NCBI GenBank assembly: GCA_022113835.1
Contig: JAILWY010000021.1
Location: 1,860,001 to 1,924,000, forward strand
Direction of reading: 5' to 3'
DNA from: Atopsyche davidsoni
Lineage: Eukaryota; Arthropoda; Insecta; Trichoptera; Hydrobiosidae
Length of the DNA: 64,000 nt
The notes below the pieces were generated by a model. That model had not been told where the DNA came from. It did not search any database and was given only the letters and a program-made list of their open reading frames with translations. Both the position numbers and the translations under genes were made by a program. Shown piece by piece: positions 48,600 through 59,405 of this stretch (position 1 is the stretch's first letter; each line of letters opens with the position of its first letter).

Positions 48600-51500
48600 A
48601 TCAAAAACAATAAACCCCCCGACAGAGCCAAAAACTTGAAACTAAGCAGCAACAGCGACCAACTTTATATCGACACTTGCACAGCAACTGAAATCTGCAT
48701 CTTCCACTGTCTACCACTGTGCTCCCCCGCCCCCCAAGGAGCAAGGCTGCCACACATGAGCGGTTTTCAGGGAAACCACCCCCGCGGGCCGCTGCGGGGG
48801 GAAGCCCATAGCTCGCAAGGTGTGCATTACCTTTGTCGGCTATGACTCTATACTTTTACGGCTATGTTCCCGGCGAATAAAAGGAAAAGTTATCCGGCGG
48901 TTGGTTAAGTCGATAAAGGTGGATTCTTACTTCCTCCCCCCGCTTTTGTGGAAATTTCGGCGATTGCTTCCTTCCTTTGTTACCTGCGGGGGGTGGTTTA
49001 TTTTTTTCTGAAAAAGGATTTCGGTTTTTATTGTGCGCCGATTTATGAGTTTCTAAGTGAGCAAATGTACTAAGAAAGCTCACTTCATTTGATTTTGATA
49101 TCACAAGGGAGCGCAATAAATAAAACACCAATCACATACATATAAAAATGTATATTTATACACTTGTCTTAAGTGAGAAAAAAAATGTGCAACGGGAATA
49201 ACTTTACAATGAAGTTATCGGAATTTTTATTTGTTGTTGTGTTATTCAAAAACTGAATTTATTATTAAATTTAAATAAAAAAACCAATCGTAAACGACAA
49301 TGCAATAAAAACACATTCATTCAACCCCCTCCCTAGTCCCCGCATTCCGTTTTCCAACGCGAAGGCACACCGGCGCGAAATGCCAATGATTTATAACGTT
49401 TTAAATTGGCGACCGGAATCGCGGCACGCACGTGCGCAGTGCCAGGCATTCCGGTGCAGGCCGCGCAACGCCGCGTCGCCCTTCCGGCCAATCAAAATAA
49501 TTAAACACCACTCAAATCTCACAAGAGAAAACTCTAAATAAACGCCGATAAAAAAAAAATACCTACAAAAGCATTTAAAAAAAAAAAAACTAAAATTAGC
49601 CCTTTGTTAGCGTTAGCGTTTCGTAGCGCTTTTGGTGAATTTCTTACCTCTAACTTAAAATGATCACACACACAAATTAACGCATAAAACTTTTATATTT
49701 TAATATTCAATGTATATTTACATCTTTACGAAGATAATTTCGTAAACATAAGTATTTGTAATTTTGCTTTGTATGATATTTTTTGTAACAATTGCCGAGA
49801 TGCATGCCACTTTTCGGGACAAGTATCACAATTGTATATCGTTTAATGTCTTTTGCCGGGTTTATTATACATATTACCTTTATGGTACTAGATATTATAA
49901 AGCAAACAAAATAATGGTGCGATAAGTGAATGGAAAGCTAATTAATATTGTGGGGAAGAAAAAAGTCTATTCCTCAGTGCAATATTATTTTAAACAAATA
50001 AGTAAGAAGTACAACCAAAAAATATATGGGTTGATTAGGTACACATCTAGTCCTTTTGCCACGTCCTTAATGGTGCCGCACTTATCTTAGATAAGAAATT
50101 CTTACGTAGTTTGAAAGGGATATAACATAATCTTTGTAAAATTATACAGGCAGTGTTTATGAACGAACTTTAAAGAACAAGATCACATAAACATATCACC
50201 ATAAATATGGTAGTATCACCACCGCACATCGAACTTTCGCACCAAACAAAGTGGTGACCGAGACGCACCTCTCGAGTGCAAAGGGTTAATGTACTGGCGA
50301 TGTCTACCAAGTACACGAACGTTAAATGGTGCAACAGACCTGTGTTTTGAAACTTCAGGGATCGTGTATTTATAAATACAAAATCTGAACCTGTTAGGGG
50401 CGGCTAGAGTGGGCTGAAAAATCGCCTCTTCGTGGAGTAAGGTTTATTAGTCGTAACTCCTACGGCGCGTCACTCTGGAGTTGCGAGGACGTCGGACCGC
50501 CTGCCGGAAATAAGCCGACGTAAAACAACTCACTCCGGAGTTTATTCATTTACCCTCATTTCGCTTTAGGAATTACCTCAAAGTAGCAATTGGAATAGGA
50601 ACGAAACAATATATTTTTGATTTATTCGATATCGATAAACTATACGTAGTATAAATTTAAATAAAAAAAACCGATTGATTTCGTGTAATTTTGTTAGCTC
50701 TTTATCGAAGAAAATACGTATAGCTTTCGTTTTCAATGACTATAAATTGATCTGAAAATAATTTGCTTAATTCTTGGCCAAAATTTTTTTTGAAAGAATT
50801 TTTTCCTAACACACAGTGACAACCGCAGTAAATTATCTAAATACAATATACAAAAATAAATCTCTAACATGTGAAAAACTAGCGTAATGAAATTTATAAT
50901 ATAATTTCTCAGAGTCAAAGTTATCTATGAAAATCTTATGCATCAACGAAACGCAACTTTCACGAGTGTGAATGAAATGAAGCACAAAAATTACATAACG
51001 TGAAATTCATATCCCACGTTCGGGTCACTAAAAATAATTACACAACACCTCACTGTGCCCGCAAACTTGGCCGCGCATCACTACGGCAGAGCGTTTTCCA
51101 ACATCGCAGCGTTGGGCATAACTTGATAGTCGTTATAAATCGCGGCCCGTTATTTGTAGGTGTCCTCTTTACGAGGCACAAATGATCAATAAACACGTAA
51201 TATTCGCCGGGCCCGGCTGCAGCCCGCCCGCAGCGGGGGTTAATGAAGCGCCGGGGATCAGGGCCTCCACCTGCAGCACCCCGCCAGCATTCAATTTACC
51301 CCGTAAGCCTTTTTATGGCCCCCACGCAGATGTAAACCGTGTAAAGTGAGTGCCTGAAATAAAAAAAAAACTACTTTTTTAAGTAAACAAGTGTAATAAA
51401 TAATAAGCGAATCATTCTTCAAGACACGCGCATAAGTTTTTATTTAAGAAGTGCCACTTGATTAAACAGTTCATAACATACAATACGCAGTGACATATCA

Positions 51501-52155
51501 GGACTCTAGCGAGACGATATATTTGGCATTATATATGTTGGATTTTCTATATTGATATACGATCTAGAAATAGCTGTAAAATTGTCTAGAATCTATTTCT
51601 ATCGCCGGTAGTCAAACGTTTAATTTATTATTCAGTAGGTATTCAATTGGCGGAGCACCTTGAGCAGTCGTGGATATCCATTTGCAGTGCGACCGTCCCA
51701 CGAAGCGAGCTATGAAATCGGACGCACTCTTGCGTGATATTATCCATATATCATAGTGGGCGGCAGGAGCCGAGGGGAGCGAGTGCACCCGAATGCAGCC
51801 GAACAACCCCGAGTGGCAGGTGAACGACGGAAGGTACCGTATTGATGATGATAAAATAATGAAAAAATGATAACAAAAGCTCAAAACAAATTATCATAAT
51901 ATTTGATAAGACTTTGAAACAGCCAATAATTTTTTTTTCGACTTGTATAATAAATAACATAAATCGATTTCAAACGACTGCAAGTAAGGTTCAAACTTAA
52001 ATACTGTTACCTGTTGTTACAAGTTATCTGCTATTTTTACGATGTTCACATACAAGTGAATAGTAATTTTGTTAAAAAAAAAAACCCAACACGAAGAGCA
52101 GATAGATAAAAAGTGTGACGTAAAGTCTCAGTTGTGACAGGTTATTTTTTTTTTA
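48600..52155. other. AT-rich non-coding block with GC islands
   Basis: GC islands lie at 48,650-49,010, 49,330-49,500, 50,220-50,600, 51,000-51,350 and 51,600-51,840. The 49.33-49.5 kb island (CCAATGATTTATAACG, GCACGCACGTGCGCAG, CCAATCAAAATAATTAA) and the 51.0-51.35 kb island (AAATGATCAATAAACACG, GCTGCAGCCCGCCCGC) have the mixed GC/AT motif texture of conserved regulatory DNA. Their open frames lack domains. Confidence 0.45.
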
Positions 52156-52159
52156 TTTT

Positions 52160-52216
52160 ACTTCATATAATGATCATTAATTAAATACAATTTAATTAAT
52201 GATAATCATATGAAGT
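52160..52216. repeat. Short hairpin, 27-bp arms
   Basis: ACTTCATATAATGATCATTA and its near complement TAATGATAATCATATGAAGT form 27-bp arms (two mismatches) around a 3-base loop, and the stem includes TTAATTAAAT. It may be a tiny fold-back element or a cruciform-forming site. Confidence 0.8.
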
Positions 52217-52499
52217 ATTTAGAACATAATATTGTATTTTATTGAATTAAATGGACAACAATAACTATTGAGTTACAATATAAAACACGAAAAAAATAAC
52301 TTTTACCTCTTATTTTAATTTTGAAAATATTTAATATAAAAATGAACTGGTTTTTGAGTTATTAATAATCTATCAAGTCATAAAAAAATCACCATGTACT
52401 AGCAAAAAAATCACATATCTTCCGTGTCACATCTCAATAAAAAACGTGTTTAAAAAACCGAAAAAAAAAAACCCACTAAATATCTCATTACCTCTTTAA

Positions 52500-52704
52500 A
52501 TTCCTCCGCGGCGCGGCGCGGCTCAAGAATAGACGCTGGAGAGCTGTCATGGCGGGCGCAAGATGGCGGGCGGAAGTGCTCGGCGGCTCACCTGCTCGTG
52601 TCGGCTTGTCGGGGATAAGTCACGTCATGTCGGTGTCCGCGGAATACATCGCGCGTCAAGTCGCCGCGGCGAGAGTATCTAAATGCTCTGGTATTGAATA
52701 TTAG
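52500..52704 (+). other. CpG island with two ATGGC (Pho/YY1-like) cores
   Basis: GCGGCGCGGCGCGGCTC opens a CpG-dense island. TCATGGCGGGCGC and CAAGATGGCGGGCG (52,559-52,569) place two ATGGC cores 15 bp apart; AAGATGGCGG matches the Pho/YY1 consensus. A 51-codon frame starts at 52,549 (MAGARWRAEVLGG...) and ends at 52,704. A minus-strand donor-like CTCACCTG lies at 52,587. A promoter, a Polycomb-type element or a first exon is possible. The small frame is weak evidence because GC-rich DNA lacks stops by chance. Confidence 0.3.
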
Positions 52705-53243
52705 CTATAGGCATTTTCTGCGGTTCAAAAATACCCTTAAAGCTTTAAAAATTAAAAAATATATATGATTTCAAATGTGGTAGCTCTGGGAATCGGAGAA
52801 GAATGTAAAATAGCGCGTGAATTTTGTAGGCCTTATTATAATGAAGATGGCTTTTAAAGCATTTTTATGACGCATGAAATTGCTGTCGAAATATATCAAA
52901 ACACCATCATGATAATTAAAATACCAGCCTTCGATAAAATATATTTAAATAATAATATTGAAACATCCTTTTTATCAATCCAGTAGTGCACCAGTAATAA
53001 AATTCCTTGCACCGAAAACCCATATGATATCAGTCAGACAGAGAGATGTTTATTAACCAATTACTACAAATTTTAAATTTGCCTATACAGCCGTTTAAAA
53101 AAATGCAAATAATTTATAAAAAAAACAATATATAAATTCAACGCTTTTCAAGCGTCAGCGTGAAGAAGAAATCAGATATGTTGTTATTTTACCTGTACCG
53201 ATGCATGTATATCAAGTCAGAACGAAACAATTTCATTTCCTAG
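52705..53243. other. AT-rich DNA, nothing recognised
   Basis: AT-rich sequence leading to a pyrimidine-rich TTTCATTTCCTAG acceptor-like end at 53,243. No repeat or gene is seen. Confidence 0.5.
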
Positions 53244-53397
53244 CGTAGACCTGCACCATAAATATATGGTGTCGCCGTCCAGCGATATTAGTTTCTCGGC
53301 GCAAACATACATAATACCAGATCACACCGTTTTTCCGGATGTACAAGAAGAGGGCAATGCGCCAAGCCCGCAGACTTGTCGCTTTCCTGGTGCTCAG
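53244..53397 (+). other. Best coding-like exon candidate, plus strand
   Basis: An acceptor-like AATTTCATTTCCTAG is followed by 154 bp and donor GCTCAG|GTATTT. The frame beginning at the second base is open across the full length and protein-like: VDLHHKYMVSPSSDI, then SFSAQTYIIPDHTVFPDVQ and EEGNAPSPQTCRFPGAQ. Composition is balanced (about 50% GC), unlike the surrounding AT-rich DNA and the extremely GC-rich islands, and amino-acid use is diverse. I recognise no family. If real it would be an internal exon, entry phase 1 and exit phase 0, on plus. Confidence 0.33.
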
Positions 53398-53399
53398 GT

Positions 53400-53960
53400 A
53401 TTTTATAAAGAATTGCGCATCTACAATCTATTACGTATAATATTCCTGGTCAGAAATTACGATGCACGCTAACAGTATTTTCAAACCAGATATACTTGAA
53501 TGCCAAATTAAATAACTTAACCTCAAAATAGTAAATATAAATATATACATACACTAATCTTTAGTTTGAATTTGAATCAATTGGATTGGATAGTTTCATA
53601 AAATTAATATATTTTCTATAAGAAACAGAATCTTGATAGTATTCAAAAATTAAATATCGTGACATAAATTAAGACAGCATTGTTTGAGATCACATTTTCG
53701 GTTTGTATTTTCGGTGAAGTCTCTTTCATCTCGAAATGACATTTTAAACATTTCAGACAAACGATAGCTAGACGGAATTCTTTTAAGATAAAATAACTTT
53801 AAAAATACGTGTTTTTGAGAATAACTTCACAAATATAATTTATATTTTAAAAAAATAATAAACTGTACCTAATACTGCTATTAGTTTTTCATAAAATAAA
53901 AATAAGTTCTGTAAAATAAACCAATATTTTTTTTGATAATGATTAAGTACATTTTTTTAA
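53400..53960. other. AT-rich DNA, nothing recognised
   Basis: AT-rich filler between the exon-like segment and the inverted tRNA-like repeat. No signals are seen. Confidence 0.5.
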
Positions 53961-53963
53961 ATA

Positions 53964-54200
53964 TTGAAAATTGATTAAAGAAACTCTTTAGAAAGATATC
54001 ACCTAAGCTTACATGGCCGGTGCATTACCAATTATACCAACGAGTCACTCGTACTAAGCAAGAATTTTTTAACAATCATATCCTATAAGTGAAACAACGT
54101 ACTTATTATGCCAATTAAATAATGTGGGTTCAAATCCCACACAAATCATGGTGATATTTTTCTAAAGAGTTTAAAGAAACTCTTTAGAAAAATATCAATA
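53964..54200. repeat. Diverged inverted pair of the tRNA-derived unit
   Basis: The left half on minus reads GTGACTCGTTGGTATAATTG (a full tRNA 5' end and A box), GGTAATGCACCGGCCATGTA, then skips the T-arm to GGTGATATCTTTCTAAAGAG. The right half on plus has GTGGG-TTCAAAT-CCCAC (perfect T-arm, 54,124-54,140), ACACAAATCATGGTGATATT and TTTCTAAAGAGTTT. These match blocks of the 27.1-kb palindrome in order. A further hairpin TGATATTTTTCTAAAGAG with its exact complement (54,152-54,197) follows. So this is the same tRNA-derived family, again head to head, older and rearranged. Confidence 0.7.
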
Positions 54201-54209
54201 AAAAATCAA

Positions 54210-55560
54210 TAAAATATTTTTTTTATTTTAAACCTATCAATAAAAATCCTCCTTGTTACTAATTGATTATTAAGTTAACCATATCTCGCTCGTTCAGCAT
54301 ATAATTAAACCGCTCTTTAGGCCAATTATTATTTTTTCTTTTTTTCAATAAAAAACGCACGTTTAGAAAACAAACAGGAAACGTAACTTAAAAAGCACAT
54401 TAATCACATTAAATATCTCAACATCAAATCTTGACCTTAGCACGTCAGGTGGCGCGTTTAGACCGGTCGGTGTCGGAGGTGTCAGACTCCAACCCACACA
54501 AATTACAGCGGCCCAGCTGTCCGGTGACGTCACCCCCACCCCCACTCCACCCCCACCCCCACCCCGCCTCCCCAGGTGACAACCCCACCCGCGCCACCCC
54601 CGACAGGTCGACAGTGTCCACTTGTCAACAAGACGGATTACATCCCCGTCGCAATTAATTGCCGGCCGATTTGGGATGATGTCACACGGGGTAGTTGGGG
54701 GGGGGGGGGGGTGGTTTTTGGGCAGTGCGGTTGGACACGTGCCTCACCATTGCATTTTTATAACATTTAAAAACAAATAATAATAATCTCACATTGTAAT
54801 TATTAAATATACAAATTAGGTTACTATCATACAACGAGATGAAGCCAAAAAAAATTGAAATGGTCATTGCGAAAAATTCTTATAAACTTATTGTACTATA
54901 AAGACTCTTGAATAATTTGGTCAAGTTAGTCACTCAATTTATTGCGTATTAATTAAAACCAAAATAATTCTATTGCTACAGTTATTATATTTTTTATGGA
55001 ATAATGATAAATTCCTCGTACCTCGTCTGGCTTGATAATCCAAGCTGACGAGTCTAGTGTTTTAACTATATATGTGATCGTACTTAAATAATATTTTTGT
55101 AAACATATCATGCATATCAAAACAACTTATAATACACACGTATTGATGGGCTTGATAACAAGACACGTGAGCCCACTCCTTGTGTGAGAATGTAGATAAC
55201 AGTTTTACGCATGAAACCGGAGATACTAGCAGACCTGTCATTTTTTTTTTTATTTTGATTAAGATCATTGTGAGGTTTTTGTTATTATGAATTGTGCTCG
55301 TGTATAAAACTTGATAATATATACACACGTGCCTTTTAAAGGTCATTTATAAATGTATAATATGCAACGCAAAGAATAAACCTGTGAATATATCATTTGT
55401 ATCAAATCGAATAAATTGTTTGGCTAGTCTTGTATTCATCATCACATCAGCAACACGCAGCAAGTGCAGTTTTCCTGAAGTCTGACTTCAGGCTCTGAAA
55501 TTCGGCGTTTTCTTGTGTTCTTCACAACAGCAGCATCAATGAATCAACTTTGGCAAACTT
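54210..55560. other. AT-rich DNA with C/G-tract island
   Basis: The island 54,430-54,740 holds a C-tract cluster (54,531-54,603: CACCCCCACCCCCACTCCAC and more), a CCCCAGGTGAC word, and a G-run GGGGGGGGGGGGGG at about 54,697-54,711. C-tracts and G-run lie on the same strand about 100 bp apart and could pair with each other. The surrounding DNA is AT-rich and unassigned. Confidence 0.5.
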
Positions 55561-55850
55561 TGAGGCGGAAACTTCGTTTTTTTTTTTTTCCTGCTCACCT
55601 GTCGTGTCGAATCGCCGTCCGTCACATGACCAGGGAGAGGTTTAAAAATAAACAGCAATAACGATCATCGAGGAGAAGTCGTCGGGGGACAATGAAGCGG
55701 CGGCCGGCAATAAACAACAGATAATAGCGCGTTGCCAATTGTTCGGGCGCACCAATTACACCGGCAAATCGAGTCGCCGTACCTTTATCAGCGTTAATCA
55801 CTGTCACAGCCGCTAACCCAGATCGCTGCCCGCCGGCCAAGATTCTTCAT
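55561..55850. other. Regulatory-looking CpG island
   Basis: TTTTTTTTTTTCCTGCTCAC then GTCGTGTCGAATCGCCGTCC, GTTGCCAATTGTTCGGGCGC and TTTATCAGCGTTAATCACTG. The blend of CpG-rich spacers and CAATTG, TAATCAC and TTTATC cores is typical of conserved enhancers. CTCACCTG at 55,594 is donor-like on minus. The 72-codon minus frame here has no motif. Confidence 0.35.
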
Positions 55851-55880
55851 TTTATCTTATGTTAATTTATAATATTTTTT

Positions 55881-56200
55881 AAGGCTATGCTTTCAATACG
55901 GTGTGTGGATTTCCCCTGACCCTGCGTCGCCCAAAAAAAAAACAATTTTTTTATTATACTAATTTACAAGGCTATGTTTATTAGACTATGTGTGGCTTTC
56001 CCTTTATCCTGCGTTGCTCGAAAAAAATATAACAACATTAATTTTTTTGCTATAAGTTAATCTTTAAATGCGGTGTTGCGTCGCTCAAAAAAAATATTAC
56101 AAGATTCATTTTTTTTTTCCTACAATAATTGTTAGGGCATGCTTTTAATACGGTGTGTAGCTGTAGGTCGTGGGGCTTACGACATGTGGCTTAGGTGGTC
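55881..56200 (+). repeat. Degenerate tandem array (~87-bp period)
   Basis: AAGGCTATGCTTTCAATACG at 55,881, AAGGCTATGTTTATTAGACT at 55,968 and TAGGGCATGCTTTTAATACG at about 56,133 start successive units. Within them TGCGTCGCCCAAAA (55,923), TGCGTTGCTCGAAA (56,010) and TGCGTCGCTCAAAA (56,077) are spaced 87 and 67 bp, so one unit is shortened. The last unit runs into GTAGGTCGTGGGGCTTACGA, which has a second, diverged copy near 56,515. Source unknown. Confidence 0.7.
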
Positions 56201-56834
56201 GTCTCGGTTTGTCTGAGATACGTTTCGGTGCATGTTGTAGTAACACTTCGCGTTTGGGACGTGTAACGACATCTAGCGGGGAGTGGCGGAACTTTTAGAT
56301 TTTTATACATTCGATCGATAATGTCCCTAGTCGGTAATATTGTGTATAATAAAACGGTTTTTTTTTATTTTTTTTGTGGATTCACATCTAATAAAATAAC
56401 ACTTTTCCATGTTAAACAAGTCAGTGTATTAATATTATAATTTTAAGATTATTTTGGTTAATTTGAAATATTTTAGGGTTATTGCCTACATTACAGTAAC
56501 GGTGTCTGTCGCGCAGGTAGTGAGGCTTATAGTATGTGGCTTAAATGGTAGCGTACATGAATTATTGGTTTAAAATATGTCTAAAAAACCCTTTATGTAT
56601 GAGTTGAATTAAATTACTATTTTTTTTTTTAAATATATATTAAAGCTTTTCATACTTGCTACGACATGTGCTGTTGATTTATTGAAACTACTACATACTA
56701 CATCATCCAATAGCAATCACTTTTTTTGACCTCTAAGTATATCATGATAACGGTTAATACAGTGTTTATTTACTTCAAACTTGAATAAGCGTTTGAATAT
56801 GTATATCCACGTTTTCAAATAATATAATTCTCAG
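56201..56834. other. Mixed-composition then AT-rich DNA
   Basis: The first 130 bp (CGTCTCGGTTTGTCTGAGAT, CGACATCTAGCGGGGAGTGG) is mixed in composition and may be part of the degraded repeat to its left. AT-rich filler follows. No gene is seen. Confidence 0.4.
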
Positions 56835-56875
56835 CCAGGAGAGAGTGGTCCCCGGCGGCAGCTGTGCGCGAGAAG
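56835..56875 (+). other. Exon-like segment, plus strand
   Basis: ATATAATTCTCAG is followed by 41 bp of GC-rich DNA and a consensus donor GAGAAG|GTGAGTCG. The acceptor's pyrimidine tract is poor. It is part of a larger GC island to about 57,130 that contains two near copies of CTCTGA.TG/CGCGGGCC, at about 56,932-56,951 and 56,982-57,000. It could be a short exon or simply a GTGAGT word in the island. Confidence 0.18.
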
Positions 56876-57365
56876 GTGAGTCGTCGCTCCGTCTGGCCGC
56901 CCACAGCCGGGCTGATTGCGCCGCGACAGGTCTCTGACCGCGGGCCTCTGATTGGTTAATGTCGCAGCATCACGCCAGCATCCTCTGACTGCGGGCCCGG
57001 CTGGAGGCACCAGGTTAACAAACTGAGGTAACGCGCTCACAATAGACGCGCGGCGAGCCATCTGCACGGCCTGAGCGCAGACAGCAATCAAGTCACATCA
57101 GATACTAACCGCTGTCTCCCGGTGTGGTTCTACTCAATCACTATTAAACTGCATGTAATTCACGATCAATTATACAGTTAGATATTAATAATATAAATTG
57201 ATATTCACACGCAGCGACTTGCAACCTATTGCGTCCCTTTTTTTGGGTGATTTTTTTTATGGTGCATGGGGCTTTGCTTGTATGGGTTTGACTCCCTTTA
57301 CCTCAAACATATATAAACTCTAAAAAAAAATTTAATAGTCTTTGTGAAATTTTGAGAGCATTTAG

Positions 57366-57554
57366 TTAGTAAAGAAAGCTGTCGAGCAGGCAGTCGGCCA
57401 GCTTGTTCAGTGATGGACAAACGAGGTCATGTTTCAGCGAACTATAATCACATTCTGGGCGTAAACAATCACAACAGTCTCCCTTTATATCCCAATACAC
57501 CGCTTGGAGAGACGTGAGACTACATAGTACTACAGCCGCCAGCGAGTTATTCAA
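57366..57554 (-). other. Cys-rich open frame, possible DEG/ENaC-like remnant
   Basis: The minus frame contains DCCDCLRPECDYSSLKHD. This loosely resembles the C.CLP.C....Y cysteine motif of the extracellular domain of insect pickpocket (DEG/ENaC) channels, with one extra residue before the Pro. No splice sites bound it and flanking frames do not extend the family. It may be a pseudogenised exon or coincidence. Confidence 0.15.
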
Positions 57555-57559
57555 TATTT

Positions 57560-58845
57560 AGCTATCAATTAAAATAATCGAATGTTTTCATAATGAAATT
57601 GAATAAAATTTGAAGACTGCCTATAGAAATATATACTTATTTTCGTAAATAAATATAAATAATAAAACGGCAAAGTAAAGAATTCAAACTACAGCGGTGA
57701 CTACAACCTGCAAACTGTACTAGCATGTGATTTATTTTTAAATAATAATAGAAAAATAAAGATTTCCGAAGACTTTTGGTTAACTCAAATAGTAAATTGT
57801 AATACTCTAAATAAGCCATCAGAAATAAATAAAATGAAATAAAAGCAGCGAAAATACAATCATTTACTTCTACTTTAAATAGAATATAGTTGGATCTAAT
57901 ATTTAACCCGATAAGGTGAAGAACGTTAAAATAACAGTAGTGTCAAATATTAGTTAAAAATAAGACGATTAATAAAAACGACATGATTTTTTTTTAAAAG
58001 AAATTTCAAAGTAAGCATTGAATAAACGACTAAAAACCAATCGATCGGCCACATGGACTAGACGTATACTTGTTCAACAGAATAAAACGAATTATTACAT
58101 ATTATACCATACTTGGAAACTAGTTTTAACTTACATATATTCTACAACTTTGTCCTCCTCTTAACTCACATATCTTATACAAATTCTAACAACTACATCC
58201 GTAATCAAATGAATTAATCACAGTACTTGAATACGATAAGCTCGGTGGTTAATCTAAATAAAAGCCGGTAATAAAATTTGACATTCATCAACAGGATTTA
58301 ATGCATGACTAGTTGCAATATGTACTATAGAGTATTCTTCTACTTCTCTTTAGCCTGTTCTTCGACTGCACGAGGTATTGCACTCTATTAACCGCATTTA
58401 AGCGAGAAGCCTTTGTTTTCAGGCGAAGCGTGGACTTGAGCACAACTTGCATGGCCGACGCTATTGTGCGGACGATTTCCTGAAGGGCGAGTGTCCGGAG
58501 CTGCCGGCGGATTCACACCTGAAATAACAAATACCCGCACCGCCAGATCTATTACCCCTCTGAGGTATACTACATCTACAGTTTGCGTACAACAAGCCAA
58601 ATATAATTAATTAAAAAATATATATTGTGTACATAGCCAGGGGCTTTTAAAACACATAATGAAATGTCAAATTTATAGGTATGCTGAAATCCGGAATTAT
58701 TTAGTTCAGAATTGCACATCCATATACACTTGAGCATCATACCGCTCCAACTGATAGATTCAAACTATGAATTAATATTTAATCATGTTTGATACTTTAG
58801 AGCAAATTATAGACAGAATCAAATGGCTTTGATAGCAACTAAGCG
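57560..58845. other. AT-rich DNA with one island
   Basis: A GC island at about 58,400-58,570 (CACACCTGAAATAACA at its end is donor-like on minus). Otherwise AT-rich with no recognisable element. Confidence 0.5.
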
Positions 58846-58849
58846 TTAT

Positions 58850-59405
58850 GTTTCGTGGGTAAGGTTTATGCTTCGTTTTCATACATAGAGAGTAATGTAA
58901 ATATCAAAAAATATTTAATTAAGAATAACACGATTCTATGCATCAAAACTACTTATTCAAGGGTCAAATTACAGTTTATAATTTTTAAGAAATGATAAAA
59001 TATATCAAATAAATACTATACGCAGGTCAGATTCAAGATCTTATAGTTTTTCGCACATAAAACAGCAATGATATCCAAAAATATTTAATTAGGAATTACG
59101 TGTTATTTTTATAACTCACACAAAGTGCATCTAGGATAAAATATATTTGATTCATATTGTGATTTAAGTATCGTGGGTCAGATTTAAGATCTTAATGAAT
59201 ATTCATAATTTTTCGCACATAAAACAGCAATGATATTCAAAACTATTTAATAAGAAATTACGTGTTTTTTTTTATAACTCACACAAAGTGCGTCTAGGAT
59301 AAAATATATTTGATTAATACTGAGATTTAAGTATCGTGGGTCGGATTTAAGCTCTTAGTACAGATTCATTTAGTAATGTAAATATCCGAAAATATTTAAT
59401 TAGTA
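58850..59405 (+). repeat. AT-rich satellite-like array (~163-bp period)
   Basis: TTTTTCGCACATAAAACAGC occurs at 59,047 and 59,209, ATAACTCACACAAAGTGC at 59,111 and 59,274, and CGTGGGTC at 59,172 and 59,335, all 162-163 bp apart. The word ATATCCAAAAATATTTAATT recurs in outer, more diverged units at 58,901, 59,071, 59,233 and 59,382. About three to four units are present; the two central ones are most alike. The unit length is near that of many insect satellites. Confidence 0.85.
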
